A stretch of 64,000 nucleotides of DNA from Rubellicoccus peritrichatus (GTDB lineage Bacteria > Verrucomicrobiota > Verrucomicrobiia > Opitutales > Cerasicoccaceae). Of the stretch, positions 27,551 to 36,831 are shown in pieces. Positions within the stretch are counted from its first letter, which is position 1. Every line of letters starts with the position of its first letter. Under the pieces are notes generated by a model. It was not told where the DNA came from and ran no database searches. It saw only the letters and a program-made list of their open reading frames with translations. A program made the translations under genes and the position numbers. Where the stretch lies: the NCBI RefSeq assembly GCF_033100135.1, contig NZ_CP136920.1, positions 4,707,001 through 4,771,000 of the forward strand. The letters are read 5' to 3'.

Positions 27551-27690
27551 TGCTATTATGCTCGCGGATTGATGGTCAGGACACGCAGAGATACTGTAAG
27601 GGCTCGGTGTGATTCAGACCGTAAAAATCAATTATAGAGTAGTAGTGGTAGTGAGAAAAGCGCCTCGGTGAAAGCCGGGGCGCTTTCATT
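27551..27690 (+). ncRNA. Candidate small RNA or tiny-peptide transcript
   Basis: An extended -10 element TGCTATTATG (27551-27560) is followed about 95 bp later by a very strong terminator hairpin, with no gene between. The implied transcript would start near 27566 and be about 120 nt. It contains a 21-codon frame from ATG 27572 to 27637, rich in arginine (MVRTRRDTVRARCDSD), which could be coincidence. The -35 region is poor. The hairpin could instead serve only the minus-strand gene ending at 27771. Confidence 0.35.
27657..27686. terminator. Strong symmetric terminator hairpin
   Basis: A 12-bp stem (AAAGCGCCTCGG with CCGGGGCGCTTT, one G-T pair) and a six-base loop. On the minus strand it is followed by TCTC after the A/T end of the stem and lies 84 bp downstream of the membrane-protein gene. 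On the plus strand TTTCATT follows. It probably acts in both directions. Confidence 0.8.
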
Positions 27691-27770
27691 GTTAGTACAT
27701 CAGGCAATACAAACCTACTGCTAATGCTGGTAATTCCAGAAAACACATACAACGGCTCCTCCGAAGATGA

Positions 27771-28808
27771 TTACAGTTGTTCATCTTCCAGAAACATTTC
27801 CGGAATGAGTAGATACGTGCCAATAAGAAAAAACCACGACCCCATCATCAGGGCAAAGATGTTTCCCAGCCATTGCGGTAGAAGTATTGGACCTTGAGCA
27901 AAAAAACCAAAGATACTTGAAATCAAAAAGCCCAAAGCACCAAGTAATCCAAAGAGATTGATCCACCAGCTAACATCCCGTGGCTGCCAAGCCCACCAGC
28001 GATGACAGACTTCCACAATCCCCAGATAAGCAGCGGTTACAAAACAGATCGACGCCAGCGTACTCGGCGTCCAGACCCATGCATCGGTTTGAATCCAATC
28101 AAGGCCGGAAACCAAAGCCATCCCGGTATTAATGTTAAAGATAAGCGCTCCAGTTAATTGCACAATTGCGATCTGGTAGTCAATTCGTCCCCAGGCCCAG
28201 CCCCAAAAGCGAAGCGGCTTTCGTCCAGGTATTTCAAACTTTTCCCCCTCAAGGAAATGCTCCAGCTTTCGTGCCCGCATTTCGAGACGTAAATCCAGAT
28301 CTATATTCACTGCCTCAAGCAGCAGTAAGTAACTACCAATCGTGAAAAAGACTGAACCTGTAAAACAGATCGAGTTAAGGACATGACCCGACCATCCTAG
28401 CAACTTAGCAACTCCTTCATACGCCATTGGCACCGTTCCCAGTACAAAGCAAATCGACCCGAGAATAAAGATGACACCAATCCACCAGGTGAGCCTTTGC
28501 ATGGCCCAACCCCAGTATCTAAACGTTGCATGTCGCATCGGAATCGAATGTGTCATACTTGGATCTTCGGATACGACTGCTTCAGTTGCCTTAACAATCC
28601 TACCACCACGACGTTTGCGGTGGCGACGCGATGTCCAGACATGCAAAACGTCTCCTGGAAGGCGATGGATAACACGGGTGATATACCGCCCTGCCCCATC
28701 TGACGCCACATGCTCCCAAGCCACTGGAAAGCTCAAATGGCTAGGGCGTTCTTTAGTAATGGTCTTACTGTTCGGATCAGGATTCGGCATAGATAGTAGT
28801 TCGACCAT
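27771..28808 (-). CDS. Integral membrane protein, possibly YrhK-like
   Basis: A 345-residue protein with an 85-residue soluble, basic N-terminal part (VWTSRRHRKRRGGR) and about eight membrane helices arranged as repeated pairs. Phrases such as GSICFVLGTV, TGSVFFTIGSYLLLLE and MGSWFFLIGTYLLIPE recur, which suggests internal duplication and resembles YrhK-like domains. The Arg-Phe/Tyr-Trp-Gly-Trp-Ala motif (FRYWGWA, LRFWGWA) precedes two of the pairs. No function can be assigned. A four-unit palindrome array lies 116-196 bp upstream of its start. Confidence 0.75.
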   Translation of the reverse strand: MVELLSMPNPDPNSKTITKERPSHLSFPVAWEHVASDGAGRYITRVIHRLPGDVLHVWTSRRHRKRRGGRIVKATEAVVSEDPSMTHSIPMRHATFRYWGWAMQRLTWWIGVIFILGSICFVLGTVPMAYEGVAKLLGWSGHVLNSICFTGSVFFTIGSYLLLLEAVNIDLDLRLEMRARKLEHFLEGEKFEIPGRKPLRFWGWAWGRIDYQIAIVQLTGALIFNINTGMALVSGLDWIQTDAWVWTPSTLASICFVTAAYLGIVEVCHRWWAWQPRDVSWWINLFGLLGALGFLISSIFGFFAQGPILLPQWLGNIFALMMGSWFFLIGTYLLIPEMFLEDEQL

Positions 28809-28923
28809 GAGAAAAGCTCTCCAAGCTCAGGTCAAACCAGTAAGGGATACCTGGTTCACTCCTTACCTGACTCAGATAGTATCCGCAAGCTTGGTAGACA
28901 GTTCCAGCAAAGGAGTCAGGCAT

Positions 28924-29004
28924 TACGTCGCCAACGAACAGAAGCTACGTCAGGGACGTAGAGGGGTTACGTTAGGGACGTAAGATACCTCCGTCAGGAA
29001 CGTA
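28924..29004. repeat. Four-unit palindrome array A, 22-bp period
   Basis: Four 15-bp units begin at 28924, 28946, 28968 and 28990, each exactly 22 bp apart with 7-bp variable spacers. The second unit is a perfect palindrome around a 3-bp centre (TACGTCAGGGACGTA). The third differs by one base (TACGTTAGGGACGTA), and the outer two are degenerate (TACGTCGCCAACGAA, TCCGTCAGGAACGTA). An array of the same design is at 54795-54875 in the opposite orientation. The remaining sequence between 28809 and 29158 holds another inverted repeat (CCTGACTC about 28865, GAGTCAGG about 28913) and no gene. Confidence 0.85.
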
Positions 29005-29158
29005 GCGCCATCCGATCAAAGTACCAGTGCCAATGCTTGCTGTAGGCAACAAAGCGCTCTTCTTTAGAGCGATTAAATGTCGGGACTTGATCAACTTTTA
29101 ATATAAATAAGCTTAGTCGAAAAGGTAATCGAGGCAACTCCTAGTGGCGAAATATGGT

Positions 29159-29193
29159 CAAAAAACAGCCTCGTCGACAAAAACGAGGCTGTT
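29159..29193 (-). terminator. Terminator of the giant GH81-like gene
   Basis: On the minus strand, AACAGCCTCGT pairs with ACGAGGCTGTT and is followed by a run of T residues. It begins 29 bp after the stop codon. Confidence 0.88.
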
Positions 29194-29221
29194 GAAGATT
29201 AAATGCTGTGATGGGCTCAAC

Positions 29222-32200
29222 TTATGGCGCTGGAGGAGCTGGTATCGGGAATGTCTTGGTTTCCAGAACCATCTTCTTTGGAGCAACAGTCATAATACCC
29301 GATACATTGGCGGCTGAAACCCCGCCGCTTCTACTACTTGGATCCAAACGGTCAAATGACGCATAGCGTGTTTCCCAACCTGGATTGAATGCCACGAAAG
29401 TGGTATCTACCGAAGTGCGATCGTCAGATACCTTTGAGTAAGCTGCCAGTAACATAATGGAGGCATTATCATCGGTTCCTGTATTATCAGTGGCACGGCC
29501 AAGGTAAGTCCAGTCCGGCGTTCCATACGCATCCAGTGCGTGGAGGAAGTGCAAAACAGAAGTACTACTGAAGGCAGGTTGACGTGGTGCTTCACGCCCG
29601 GCTACACCATCCAACGAGGCCCAGCTTGCCCAAAGACGATCGACATACTCACCCACTTTAGTTGGATCAATCATGGTGCCTTCAGCATTCAAAGGCTCGT
29701 CACCCGGATTGTAAGGAACACCGCTCAAGGCAGCCGTCATCGCCATCCCCAACCAGTTACCAGGCTGGAAGAGTGCTGAGTCACGAGCCGCACGCCATTC
29801 CTCACGAACCGTGGCCCCGTATCTCGCCCGCATGAAGTTCGAATTACGGGAGATTGCCATCGTCCATGCCGTTGGCGGATATGCCAGGATGAATAACGAG
29901 CCAGTTGGGAAGGCATAGAAGAAGTTGTTCAGAGTTGGGCCAAACTTCCGATAAAGCGAAACACCGGGTGATGACTCACCACCAAAATAATCCGGTGCGA
30001 CATAAAATGCGTCACGCGCTCCATCCGCATAACTGGTATTTACTGGGTAAGCGTCGTTATTACCGTTCTTGGTAACATCTGCAGACGGAATTGTCGTCAC
30101 TGGAATCCAGGAATGCCTATTTAGCGCCGGATTGTCCGACATGTTGTAATTCTTGTCCTGAAAGTACATATCACTCGCAGTCATTCCCGTAGCGAGCATA
30201 TAAAGCCCAACATCGATAAGTGACTTACGGTCGGTTCCGGCACCCCAAAGAATCGCTGCACTGAAGGCCTGCAGCCCTTCCCAGACTGAATTCTCATTCT
30301 CGTCACCATATTGACCGTTACCTGTGCCCGAGGCCACAGCGACACTCCAAGGAACATTCGCTTCGCGGTGTCCTGCTGGTCCAGGCGGCACACCCGTCGC
30401 CCAACCATGCCCATTCCACTGATCAAAGAAAGGCAGCTTCTGGTATTTGAATTGAGGAACAGTATAGATATCATTCAACAATTCAGAGTTATCGGGGTCA
30501 TAGGCAACAGAGAGATACCATTGCTCCAGCCCTGTCCCCATGATTCCAGGATCAGCCCAGAGGTCAGTTGGCTTGCTGGTGATACTGCTTTCCCAGGACT
30601 TATCGAAGATGGCTGCCCAACCTGCCACACTGAGATAATATCCGAAGAAGTAATGCTGGTCATTCCATTGATCGGAAACCCCAAAACCACTCCAAAGCTT
30701 TCCAGGCCTCCATTGATTCAACCCCGTTTTTCCATCATTACCATCTGGTGTTGGAGGATTGTGAACCGAACTGACGACTCCGTAAACGGGAATCGTGGCT
30801 GTCGGATTAATTAGGATACGTCCTGCATTAGTATCATAAAGGGAGAAATAATCCATCTGCCAGGTCTCCACATTATCACCAGTAGGATTATTTCCATATG
30901 GCGGTGATTGATGCAAGAGACTGAGTGTGCGTTGCATCATCTGCACCGAAGTCTCCAAGGCTCCACTCAAAGTGAAAAGAGGATTGTGATCACGAAGGAT
31001 TGGCAGCTCTCTCTCATAAGTATAGGCAACATCAGCGGGTTTAGGTGTTGTGATGAACGGAGTATTTCCCTGAGTCAATGCCCACCTGCTAGGCTCAACT
31101 GAAGGCTTGTCGTCCGCTGCGTATTCCTGCTGCAAGTGATAAAGCACATTGACTGATTTCGTTGCCGCAGAGAGTTGATTTCCGAGACCATAACCATCAG
31201 GGGCTGATTCTCCACCGAAGGCACCTCCAAACGGACGCACACCGTCCGACATTCCAATCGTGTAATCACCTATGATGTTATCATAAAAGGTCTGCTCGAC
31301 ATTAATATTAATCGGAATGGCCTGAGCAATATAACCGCCTCCCTGGCTCGTTGCTGAAAGCACTTGTCGATTTTCAACATCGAAGTATTTCAAGTAAAGA
31401 CGACCGGTGTCTGCCGTCGTGTCACCACTTGAATTTGGAAGGTAGCCTCTTTGTTCGATCTCAGCAGGCCCACTATCATTTCTTATAACAGGATTTGTCA
31501 AACCACCCGAACCATCTGCCTGAGCAGTGATTTCAGCATAAGGTCCACGCGGGGGATTGGCATCATTACTAACACCACCGGGAGCGACAAACTCTACGTT
31601 GGCGGTACCATTTTCAGGAGTATATCCACTCCCACCATTTGTCACATCGATTGAACTTATGCTGCCCTGTGAATCGACATTGACCGTTACCGTCGCCCCA
31701 GCTCCTGCTCCACCACGTATAATTGCAGATACTGCATTTGCCACAGTAGGATAATTACTACCAGGGCGAATGACTTCAACTTCAGTGATGACACCACCTA
31801 CTACTGTAGCTTGGGCCGCTGCATTGTGGCCACGACCACCACGCACAGTAAAGAGGGCTGGTCCCCAAAAGCCGGAACCATTATTGCCGCCGACAAATCC
31901 ATTGAGAACAACTTTACCATTGGCATCGACGCTCCAGTCAAATTCCGGCATTTCGAAAGTACCTTCACCTGAACCTGGCCCAACATCTCCGCCGGTAAAG
32001 ACAACTTCAGGGGACTCCGGATAGATAACACCATCTGTGCCACCGGTTAGGGTGACAGTATCAATGGATGCACCTGGATAGGCATAAGCTTCAGCAGGCT
32101 CACCACCCGGAGCTACTGTTCCGCCAACAAAGACGATTTGCTTACGATTGCTCAAAGCTGAACTCTGTGCAGGAGCCAAATCAATTTTACGTATCTGACC

Positions 32201-35200
32201 ATCTTGAAATAGAGAAATTGTAAGGTCGATTTGAACACCTAGATCATTCGTATAATGAGCACTCGTGGGCGCTACTGAATAATCACCAGGATTCTCAATC
32301 AAAATACCAAACAGGTTATCGGTCGCCTGCATGGAAACTGCTGCGGTTGGCGGAGTTCCTCCTCCTGGCGGTGGCGGTATTTCAATCCGGACATTATTGG
32401 CCGTTGCGGCAAGACTATCCTGAACGATTGGATACAATCCAGCATTGTCAAAACCACCAATCGTGCTGACCTCAATTCCGAATGCTTCACCGGGTTTAGA
32501 AATTGTAACTGTGCCAACGGCTCCGGTGGTCTTACCCAAAATAGAGGCGGTAATCGGTTGGCTGAAATCAAAACCAGCACCACCCGAGATAACATTTGCG
32601 GGACCTGGAACAATTTTTCCTCCATCGAACTTAGGAGTAATAATGACTGGGTCGATCGCATCGTTTCCTGGCTGCGTAACACTTACCGTAGTCCTATAGC
32701 CCGACCCCTTATTGTTCATGAAGACGGCAAGTACTTTGCCATCGCCGTCTGTTTGAATTCGGGCAGTGGCCTGCTCTCCTCCCGGGATTGGTGGAGCTGA
32801 GATAACCATATCCACATAGACACCTGGTTTTGTAGGATCCTGATCTTCGAATGATGGTGGCGGATTACCGACTGGATAGCCAACGCCGGCATTGACTACA
32901 TCGACTTGCAAGATACGCCCTGTATTCGGCTCAAGTAAGACCTTGAACTCAGCCCCCGTACCACCTGCATTGGGACCCTGCGTAAGAGTGGCAGTTGGAA
33001 TCTCAGTAATCTCCTCATAGTCATCAGTATTTGAAAGGATCACCTGCTGGATGCCAGTTTGCTCATAACTGTCACTCCACTTCGGTGGCGGCATGGTCGG
33101 AAGGAAATTCTGGAATGGGTACTCGACCGTAAAGCTTCCTGTTACTACTGATTTCATATTACCCCGTGGTTGCCAGTAATCCCAACGTGGCTGCGCTGTT
33201 GGATCACTTTTATTGGCATTTGGCGGGCCAGCCACCGGAGGGAAATCAATCCCGGTCGTCTTGAGCGGCTCCCAGACCACTTGATTATTTCCTCCGCTGG
33301 TTAGATCCGGCCCGAGCGTAATGGGCTGATAATGGTGTGGAGAGATAGCCCAAACTGTTTCGTCTATGCTGGAAGTCATACTTGCAGCAGTAGGATCACC
33401 GGCTGCGACATATGGGTTAACGAAAGCGGCATCGAAGTGAGTCGTAACCTTGTACATATTGGTCACGTTGTAAGAAATCACAGTATCAGTGAGAAAGTTG
33501 AAGGCGTATGCTCCCATCTTCTCGGCCCAATCAATGGCGGCCTTGTCGCGAACGGCCTGACTGTCACGGGTCACTTCAGTATGATAATATCGCATAATGG
33601 GAACCTGACCAACCACGAACCAGTTTTTACCTGCCTCATTGAATTTCAATGATGTGTAAGGATTTCCTTGGGCGTCAGTTCCTGTCGAAACAGTCTCCAC
33701 AGTATCTGTCTTATAGAAAACGGCAAAGTAAGTATGGTTACTTTGATTTCCCGGAGGATTGAAACCACCGGGAATAACATTGTCCGGTTCGGTATTCGGA
33801 TTTGGGCGATCAGCGAACTCCGGCTCGACCTCCATGTACCACTGATTCGGATTATTTTGATCACCATAGGCCAGGAAATAGCTGACACCAGTAACACCGG
33901 GAACCTGTTTGCTGTAACGAACTTCATCAGGAGGTCCGAGATTAACGGGACCCGCATTAGTTCCATTATTGTTATCAATGGATCCTTCCAGGTTTTGGCG
34001 AATCAGATTATAGAAAATCATGTAACGATCATTATCACCAGGAGCTGTCCGGCTGGCATTAAACTCACACCAGACAAAAGGTGCCCCCTGGGCTACCGTC
34101 ATCTTCAGATAGTTGCCCTGCCCGTCTTCGTTGTAATTCGTGCGGCGATACCGATAGGTATCATAGGATTGAAGAGCTTCATGGGTTCCTTCAAAGACGA
34201 GATCAGCATGCCAGTCTCCCATCTTATCAGTTCTGATTGCATACGGAGTCTGCTCTTGTGGCTGAAGGTTGGAATTAAAAACCGGGTAAGGCAATGGCTG
34301 GTAGTCATTTTGAAAGTCACCAGGAGCGACATCATTCCATGCGCCTTCCTGCAATAAAGTATCCGGAGGTAGAACCGATGGAACCATAACAAAGGTTTCC
34401 AGAGGACGCACCTTCATACGCAACCAGGATTCACGCCACGCATCTGCATAATCCGGTGAAGTGATGTAATCTCCATACTGGATAAAGTAAGGATAGTTTG
34501 GTGAAAGATTCACTCCCCTGACCGGTATCTTGTCCTTCCAATAGAACACATTATTGGGAAAAGGCTCCAATGGCTTTTGGTTGTAACCATGCTTACCGGG
34601 TGCCCAATTGTAATTGAGACGCAAGGGTTGCATGTATAGAGGCTGTTGATCAACACGAGCTGGTGTCCATGAACCACCATCGACATCGTTCTTATCCTCA
34701 AACTGCCAGAGGTAATAATCCCAGGGGGTAACTGCATCATCATTGGGTTTCTTATAAGGATAACCAGCATCATAACCAGGAGGTGGCGCCCCATTGCCCC
34801 AGAGGAACCAGCCCATCCAGCTACGTTTTTCGGGAAGACCCGGCGAACTGTTGTAATCACTTAAAAGATTTGAAGTGAAGGAAACCTGACTTGCCCCGAC
34901 TACCTTGGGATACTTACTGTTTTCTTCAAGATTCTGAGTCATTGGATCATCTCCTCCAACTTCGGGATTAAGCTGGCGAACAAAGACCTCTGCCAAGTCT
35001 GGTGTATTTAGAGAGTTCCAAGTATCGCTGACCAATGCACCCACTTTGATCTCAGCCACCAACTCAGGCGAATAAGGAATCACGAAACTCAGCCGGTAAA
35101 ACTCGCCCATGTCTTCAGAACCAACAAACTGGCTGTAGTTGAAGACAGGATCAGTATCATCCGGAATGCCCAGTCCGCTCCTTATCACGTCAGACCATGA

Positions 35201-35533
35201 ATCAGGCTGCATGGAGTCGGATTTCTCCAGCGTGATCTCCACTTCTTCATCAAGATCATTAAAGAGACGATATTCAAAAAACACGCCTAACTCATCTGAA
35301 GCCATCTTTGGACCAATGGCTTCGACCGAATCCGGCACGGTCGGATCTGTCGCAAAAACGAATTCCAATCCGTTGATATAGGAATCGTTATCCGGATTGC
35401 TCAATGGTCCTTCCTCTCCTTCAGGAAAGGTGAAACCGGCTATCCATTCAATATAGGTCAACCCACGTGCTGACGAGATTGAGAATACCATGGCTAATGC
35501 CGCCACGGCATATTTAAGCAGTGATTTATTCAT
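29222..35533 (-). CDS. Giant secreted GH81-like endo-beta-1,3-glucanase with a Gly-rich beta insertion
   Basis: About 2103 residues from ATG 35533, where a signal peptide begins (NKSLLKYAVAALAMVFSISSARG); the frame is open for 28 codons further upstream. After a DxDxDG-like segment, residues about 200-840 resemble the GH81 beta-sandwich (PLYMQPLRLNYNW, LKMTVAQGAPFVWCEF). Residues about 845-1365 are an unusual insertion of glycine-rich repeats ending in GSGY, GVGY or GAGF. The catalytic barrel follows: WNDQHYFFGYYLSVAGWAA near 1620 matches the GH81 DHHFHYGY motif, and GHGWATG then GDENENSVWEGLQ near 1745 match the Glu-pair region. It probably degrades beta-1,3-glucan such as laminarin outside the cell. 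Confidence 0.78.
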   Translation of the reverse strand: MNKSLLKYAVAALAMVFSISSARGLTYIEWIAGFTFPEGEEGPLSNPDNDSYINGLEFVFATDPTVPDSVEAIGPKMASDELGVFFEYRLFNDLDEEVEITLEKSDSMQPDSWSDVIRSGLGIPDDTDPVFNYSQFVGSEDMGEFYRLSFVIPYSPELVAEIKVGALVSDTWNSLNTPDLAEVFVRQLNPEVGGDDPMTQNLEENSKYPKVVGASQVSFTSNLLSDYNSSPGLPEKRSWMGWFLWGNGAPPPGYDAGYPYKKPNDDAVTPWDYYLWQFEDKNDVDGGSWTPARVDQQPLYMQPLRLNYNWAPGKHGYNQKPLEPFPNNVFYWKDKIPVRGVNLSPNYPYFIQYGDYITSPDYADAWRESWLRMKVRPLETFVMVPSVLPPDTLLQEGAWNDVAPGDFQNDYQPLPYPVFNSNLQPQEQTPYAIRTDKMGDWHADLVFEGTHEALQSYDTYRYRRTNYNEDGQGNYLKMTVAQGAPFVWCEFNASRTAPGDNDRYMIFYNLIRQNLEGSIDNNNGTNAGPVNLGPPDEVRYSKQVPGVTGVSYFLAYGDQNNPNQWYMEVEPEFADRPNPNTEPDNVIPGGFNPPGNQSNHTYFAVFYKTDTVETVSTGTDAQGNPYTSLKFNEAGKNWFVVGQVPIMRYYHTEVTRDSQAVRDKAAIDWAEKMGAYAFNFLTDTVISYNVTNMYKVTTHFDAAFVNPYVAAGDPTAASMTSSIDETVWAISPHHYQPITLGPDLTSGGNNQVVWEPLKTTGIDFPPVAGPPNANKSDPTAQPRWDYWQPRGNMKSVVTGSFTVEYPFQNFLPTMPPPKWSDSYEQTGIQQVILSNTDDYEEITEIPTATLTQGPNAGGTGAEFKVLLEPNTGRILQVDVVNAGVGYPVGNPPPSFEDQDPTKPGVYVDMVISAPPIPGGEQATARIQTDGDGKVLAVFMNNKGSGYRTTVSVTQPGNDAIDPVIITPKFDGGKIVPGPANVISGGAGFDFSQPITASILGKTTGAVGTVTISKPGEAFGIEVSTIGGFDNAGLYPIVQDSLAATANNVRIEIPPPPGGGTPPTAAVSMQATDNLFGILIENPGDYSVAPTSAHYTNDLGVQIDLTISLFQDGQIRKIDLAPAQSSALSNRKQIVFVGGTVAPGGEPAEAYAYPGASIDTVTLTGGTDGVIYPESPEVVFTGGDVGPGSGEGTFEMPEFDWSVDANGKVVLNGFVGGNNGSGFWGPALFTVRGGRGHNAAAQATVVGGVITEVEVIRPGSNYPTVANAVSAIIRGGAGAGATVTVNVDSQGSISSIDVTNGGSGYTPENGTANVEFVAPGGVSNDANPPRGPYAEITAQADGSGGLTNPVIRNDSGPAEIEQRGYLPNSSGDTTADTGRLYLKYFDVENRQVLSATSQGGGYIAQAIPININVEQTFYDNIIGDYTIGMSDGVRPFGGAFGGESAPDGYGLGNQLSAATKSVNVLYHLQQEYAADDKPSVEPSRWALTQGNTPFITTPKPADVAYTYERELPILRDHNPLFTLSGALETSVQMMQRTLSLLHQSPPYGNNPTGDNVETWQMDYFSLYDTNAGRILINPTATIPVYGVVSSVHNPPTPDGNDGKTGLNQWRPGKLWSGFGVSDQWNDQHYFFGYYLSVAGWAAIFDKSWESSITSKPTDLWADPGIMGTGLEQWYLSVAYDPDNSELLNDIYTVPQFKYQKLPFFDQWNGHGWATGVPPGPAGHREANVPWSVAVASGTGNGQYGDENENSVWEGLQAFSAAILWGAGTDRKSLIDVGLYMLATGMTASDMYFQDKNYNMSDNPALNRHSWIPVTTIPSADVTKNGNNDAYPVNTSYADGARDAFYVAPDYFGGESSPGVSLYRKFGPTLNNFFYAFPTGSLFILAYPPTAWTMAISRNSNFMRARYGATVREEWRAARDSALFQPGNWLGMAMTAALSGVPYNPGDEPLNAEGTMIDPTKVGEYVDRLWASWASLDGVAGREAPRQPAFSSTSVLHFLHALDAYGTPDWTYLGRATDNTGTDDNASIMLLAAYSKVSDDRTSVDTTFVAFNPGWETRYASFDRLDPSSRSGGVSAANVSGIMTVAPKKMVLETKTFPIPAPPAP

Positions 35534-35779
35534 TATGAGCGTAAATAGAGCGATTTGGGAGAGTGTAACCTTACAAATAAATTGATGTGCGCGTCGAAGA
35601 ATTATTCCGGAAATCATTGATTATTATATAGTCTAAGTAGCTAAACATGCCTGAACAGGGTATCCACCTTACTGCCATTTAGGGCAGCTTGAATACCGAA
35701 TTGAAAATGCCTGTTATAAAAATGCCGATATGATGACCAATCTGAATAACATCAGAATACCAAAAACGACACTGGACGA

Positions 35780-35802
35780 CTACCCCCTGATCCGGGGGTT
35801 AG
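35780..35802. promoter_or_regulatory. GC-rich palindrome upstream of the GH81-like gene
   Basis: CTACCCCCTGATCCGGGGGTTAG is a near-perfect palindrome. It lies 250 bp before the glucanase start and 75 bp after the LuxR-type regulator on the same strand. It lacks an adjacent T-run, so an operator for that regulator is as likely as a terminator. Confidence 0.4.
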
Positions 35803-35874
35803 TTCAGTAAAAAACAAAATCCCAGTGAAACATCCCCAAAACAGGTAGGAACACTTTAACTCAATTCAGTCAAA

Positions 35875-36660
35875 TCAGCCCTGACGGGACAACCAGAGTG
35901 CCATCAATCCAGTCCGTCCTTTGACTCCATACTTTTTCAGAATTTCTTTTACATATCCATGGGTCGTATGCTGAGAATGTCCCAGTGCTTCAGCGATCTG
36001 GGCTTCTGTTTTTTCGGTAAGCAACAACCTTATGACTTTTCTTTCTGTTGGACTCAATGGCTTATCGGCAATGTTCAATCCATTGGCCAGCATCAGCTCT
36101 TTTTGAAACCATTTCAATCCACGCAAGGCATAAGCAACTGTTTCCGTATCACGAAGAGAAAAGCGTTTGTTTCGCCCCACCCGATCAAAGAGAAAAAATG
36201 ATTCCGCCTGCTCCCGTATAGGCGTTACCGCGTACATACGATCCCGGATATCCGTCATCACGTGAATGTATTGATAGTGCTCAGTTTTCTTGAATGCATC
36301 CAAATCAACAAAACCGTCACGAAGCCGATGGACGCGAGGTTTGCCTGCTTCTTTTACCAAAGCAATCGAAGTTAGTGCAGGTGCAGTATCCTGCTCCCGT
36401 TTACTACGATTTGCATTGGAAATCTGCTGAGGCTTGGGATTCATGAAACGTGCTGACTGAACACGCCAACCCAATTGTGGATCGCGCCGGGCACTCGCAC
36501 CACTTGCCAATCTAACGGCACCTACCCAAACAACATCGTCTGCATCCACGATTTTGGCAATTTGACGCATGAAATGAACCAATGCGTCATCAATTTCGGA
36601 AGCGCCAAAGTCAACTAACTCATCCCATAGACAATGAATGTCTTCCATGCGAGAAACCAT
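35875..36660 (-). CDS. LuxR-type transcriptional regulator
   Basis: A 261-residue protein. The last 60 residues are a LuxR/GerE helix-turn-helix (LSPTERKVIRLLLTEKTEAQ, then IAEALGHSQHTTHGYVKEIL). The first 190 residues lack a receiver aspartate pattern and may be a GAF-like or autoinducer-binding-type sensor (CLWDELVDFGASEIDDALVHF). It sits upstream of the GH81-like gene on the same strand with a 341-bp gap containing a palindrome, so control of that gene is plausible but not shown. Confidence 0.85.
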   Translation of the reverse strand: MVSRMEDIHCLWDELVDFGASEIDDALVHFMRQIAKIVDADDVVWVGAVRLASGASARRDPQLGWRVQSARFMNPKPQQISNANRSKREQDTAPALTSIALVKEAGKPRVHRLRDGFVDLDAFKKTEHYQYIHVMTDIRDRMYAVTPIREQAESFFLFDRVGRNKRFSLRDTETVAYALRGLKWFQKELMLANGLNIADKPLSPTERKVIRLLLTEKTEAQIAEALGHSQHTTHGYVKEILKKYGVKGRTGLMALWLSRQG

Positions 36661-36831
36661 GCCCTAGGAATGAAGGTGGTAATCGTATTGTCAACTATCC
36701 AAGCCTGCGGAAGAAATGAACCGAACGTAAATACCACAATAATATTGCTGCTATAAACGGGAAAACTTGGCATTGTTTGAAGGCTTACCTTAAAAACCAC
36801 CCTCGAACTAGAATCTGATTCCTTGAGCTAA

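Noticed and set aside
28924-29004. CRISPR array
   Set aside because: Repeat units are 15 bp and spacers only 7 bp, units are full palindromes, and no cas gene is in the window.
33668-34357. 229-codon frame antisense to the GH81-like gene
   Set aside because: Shadow frame opposite a domain with recognised motifs.
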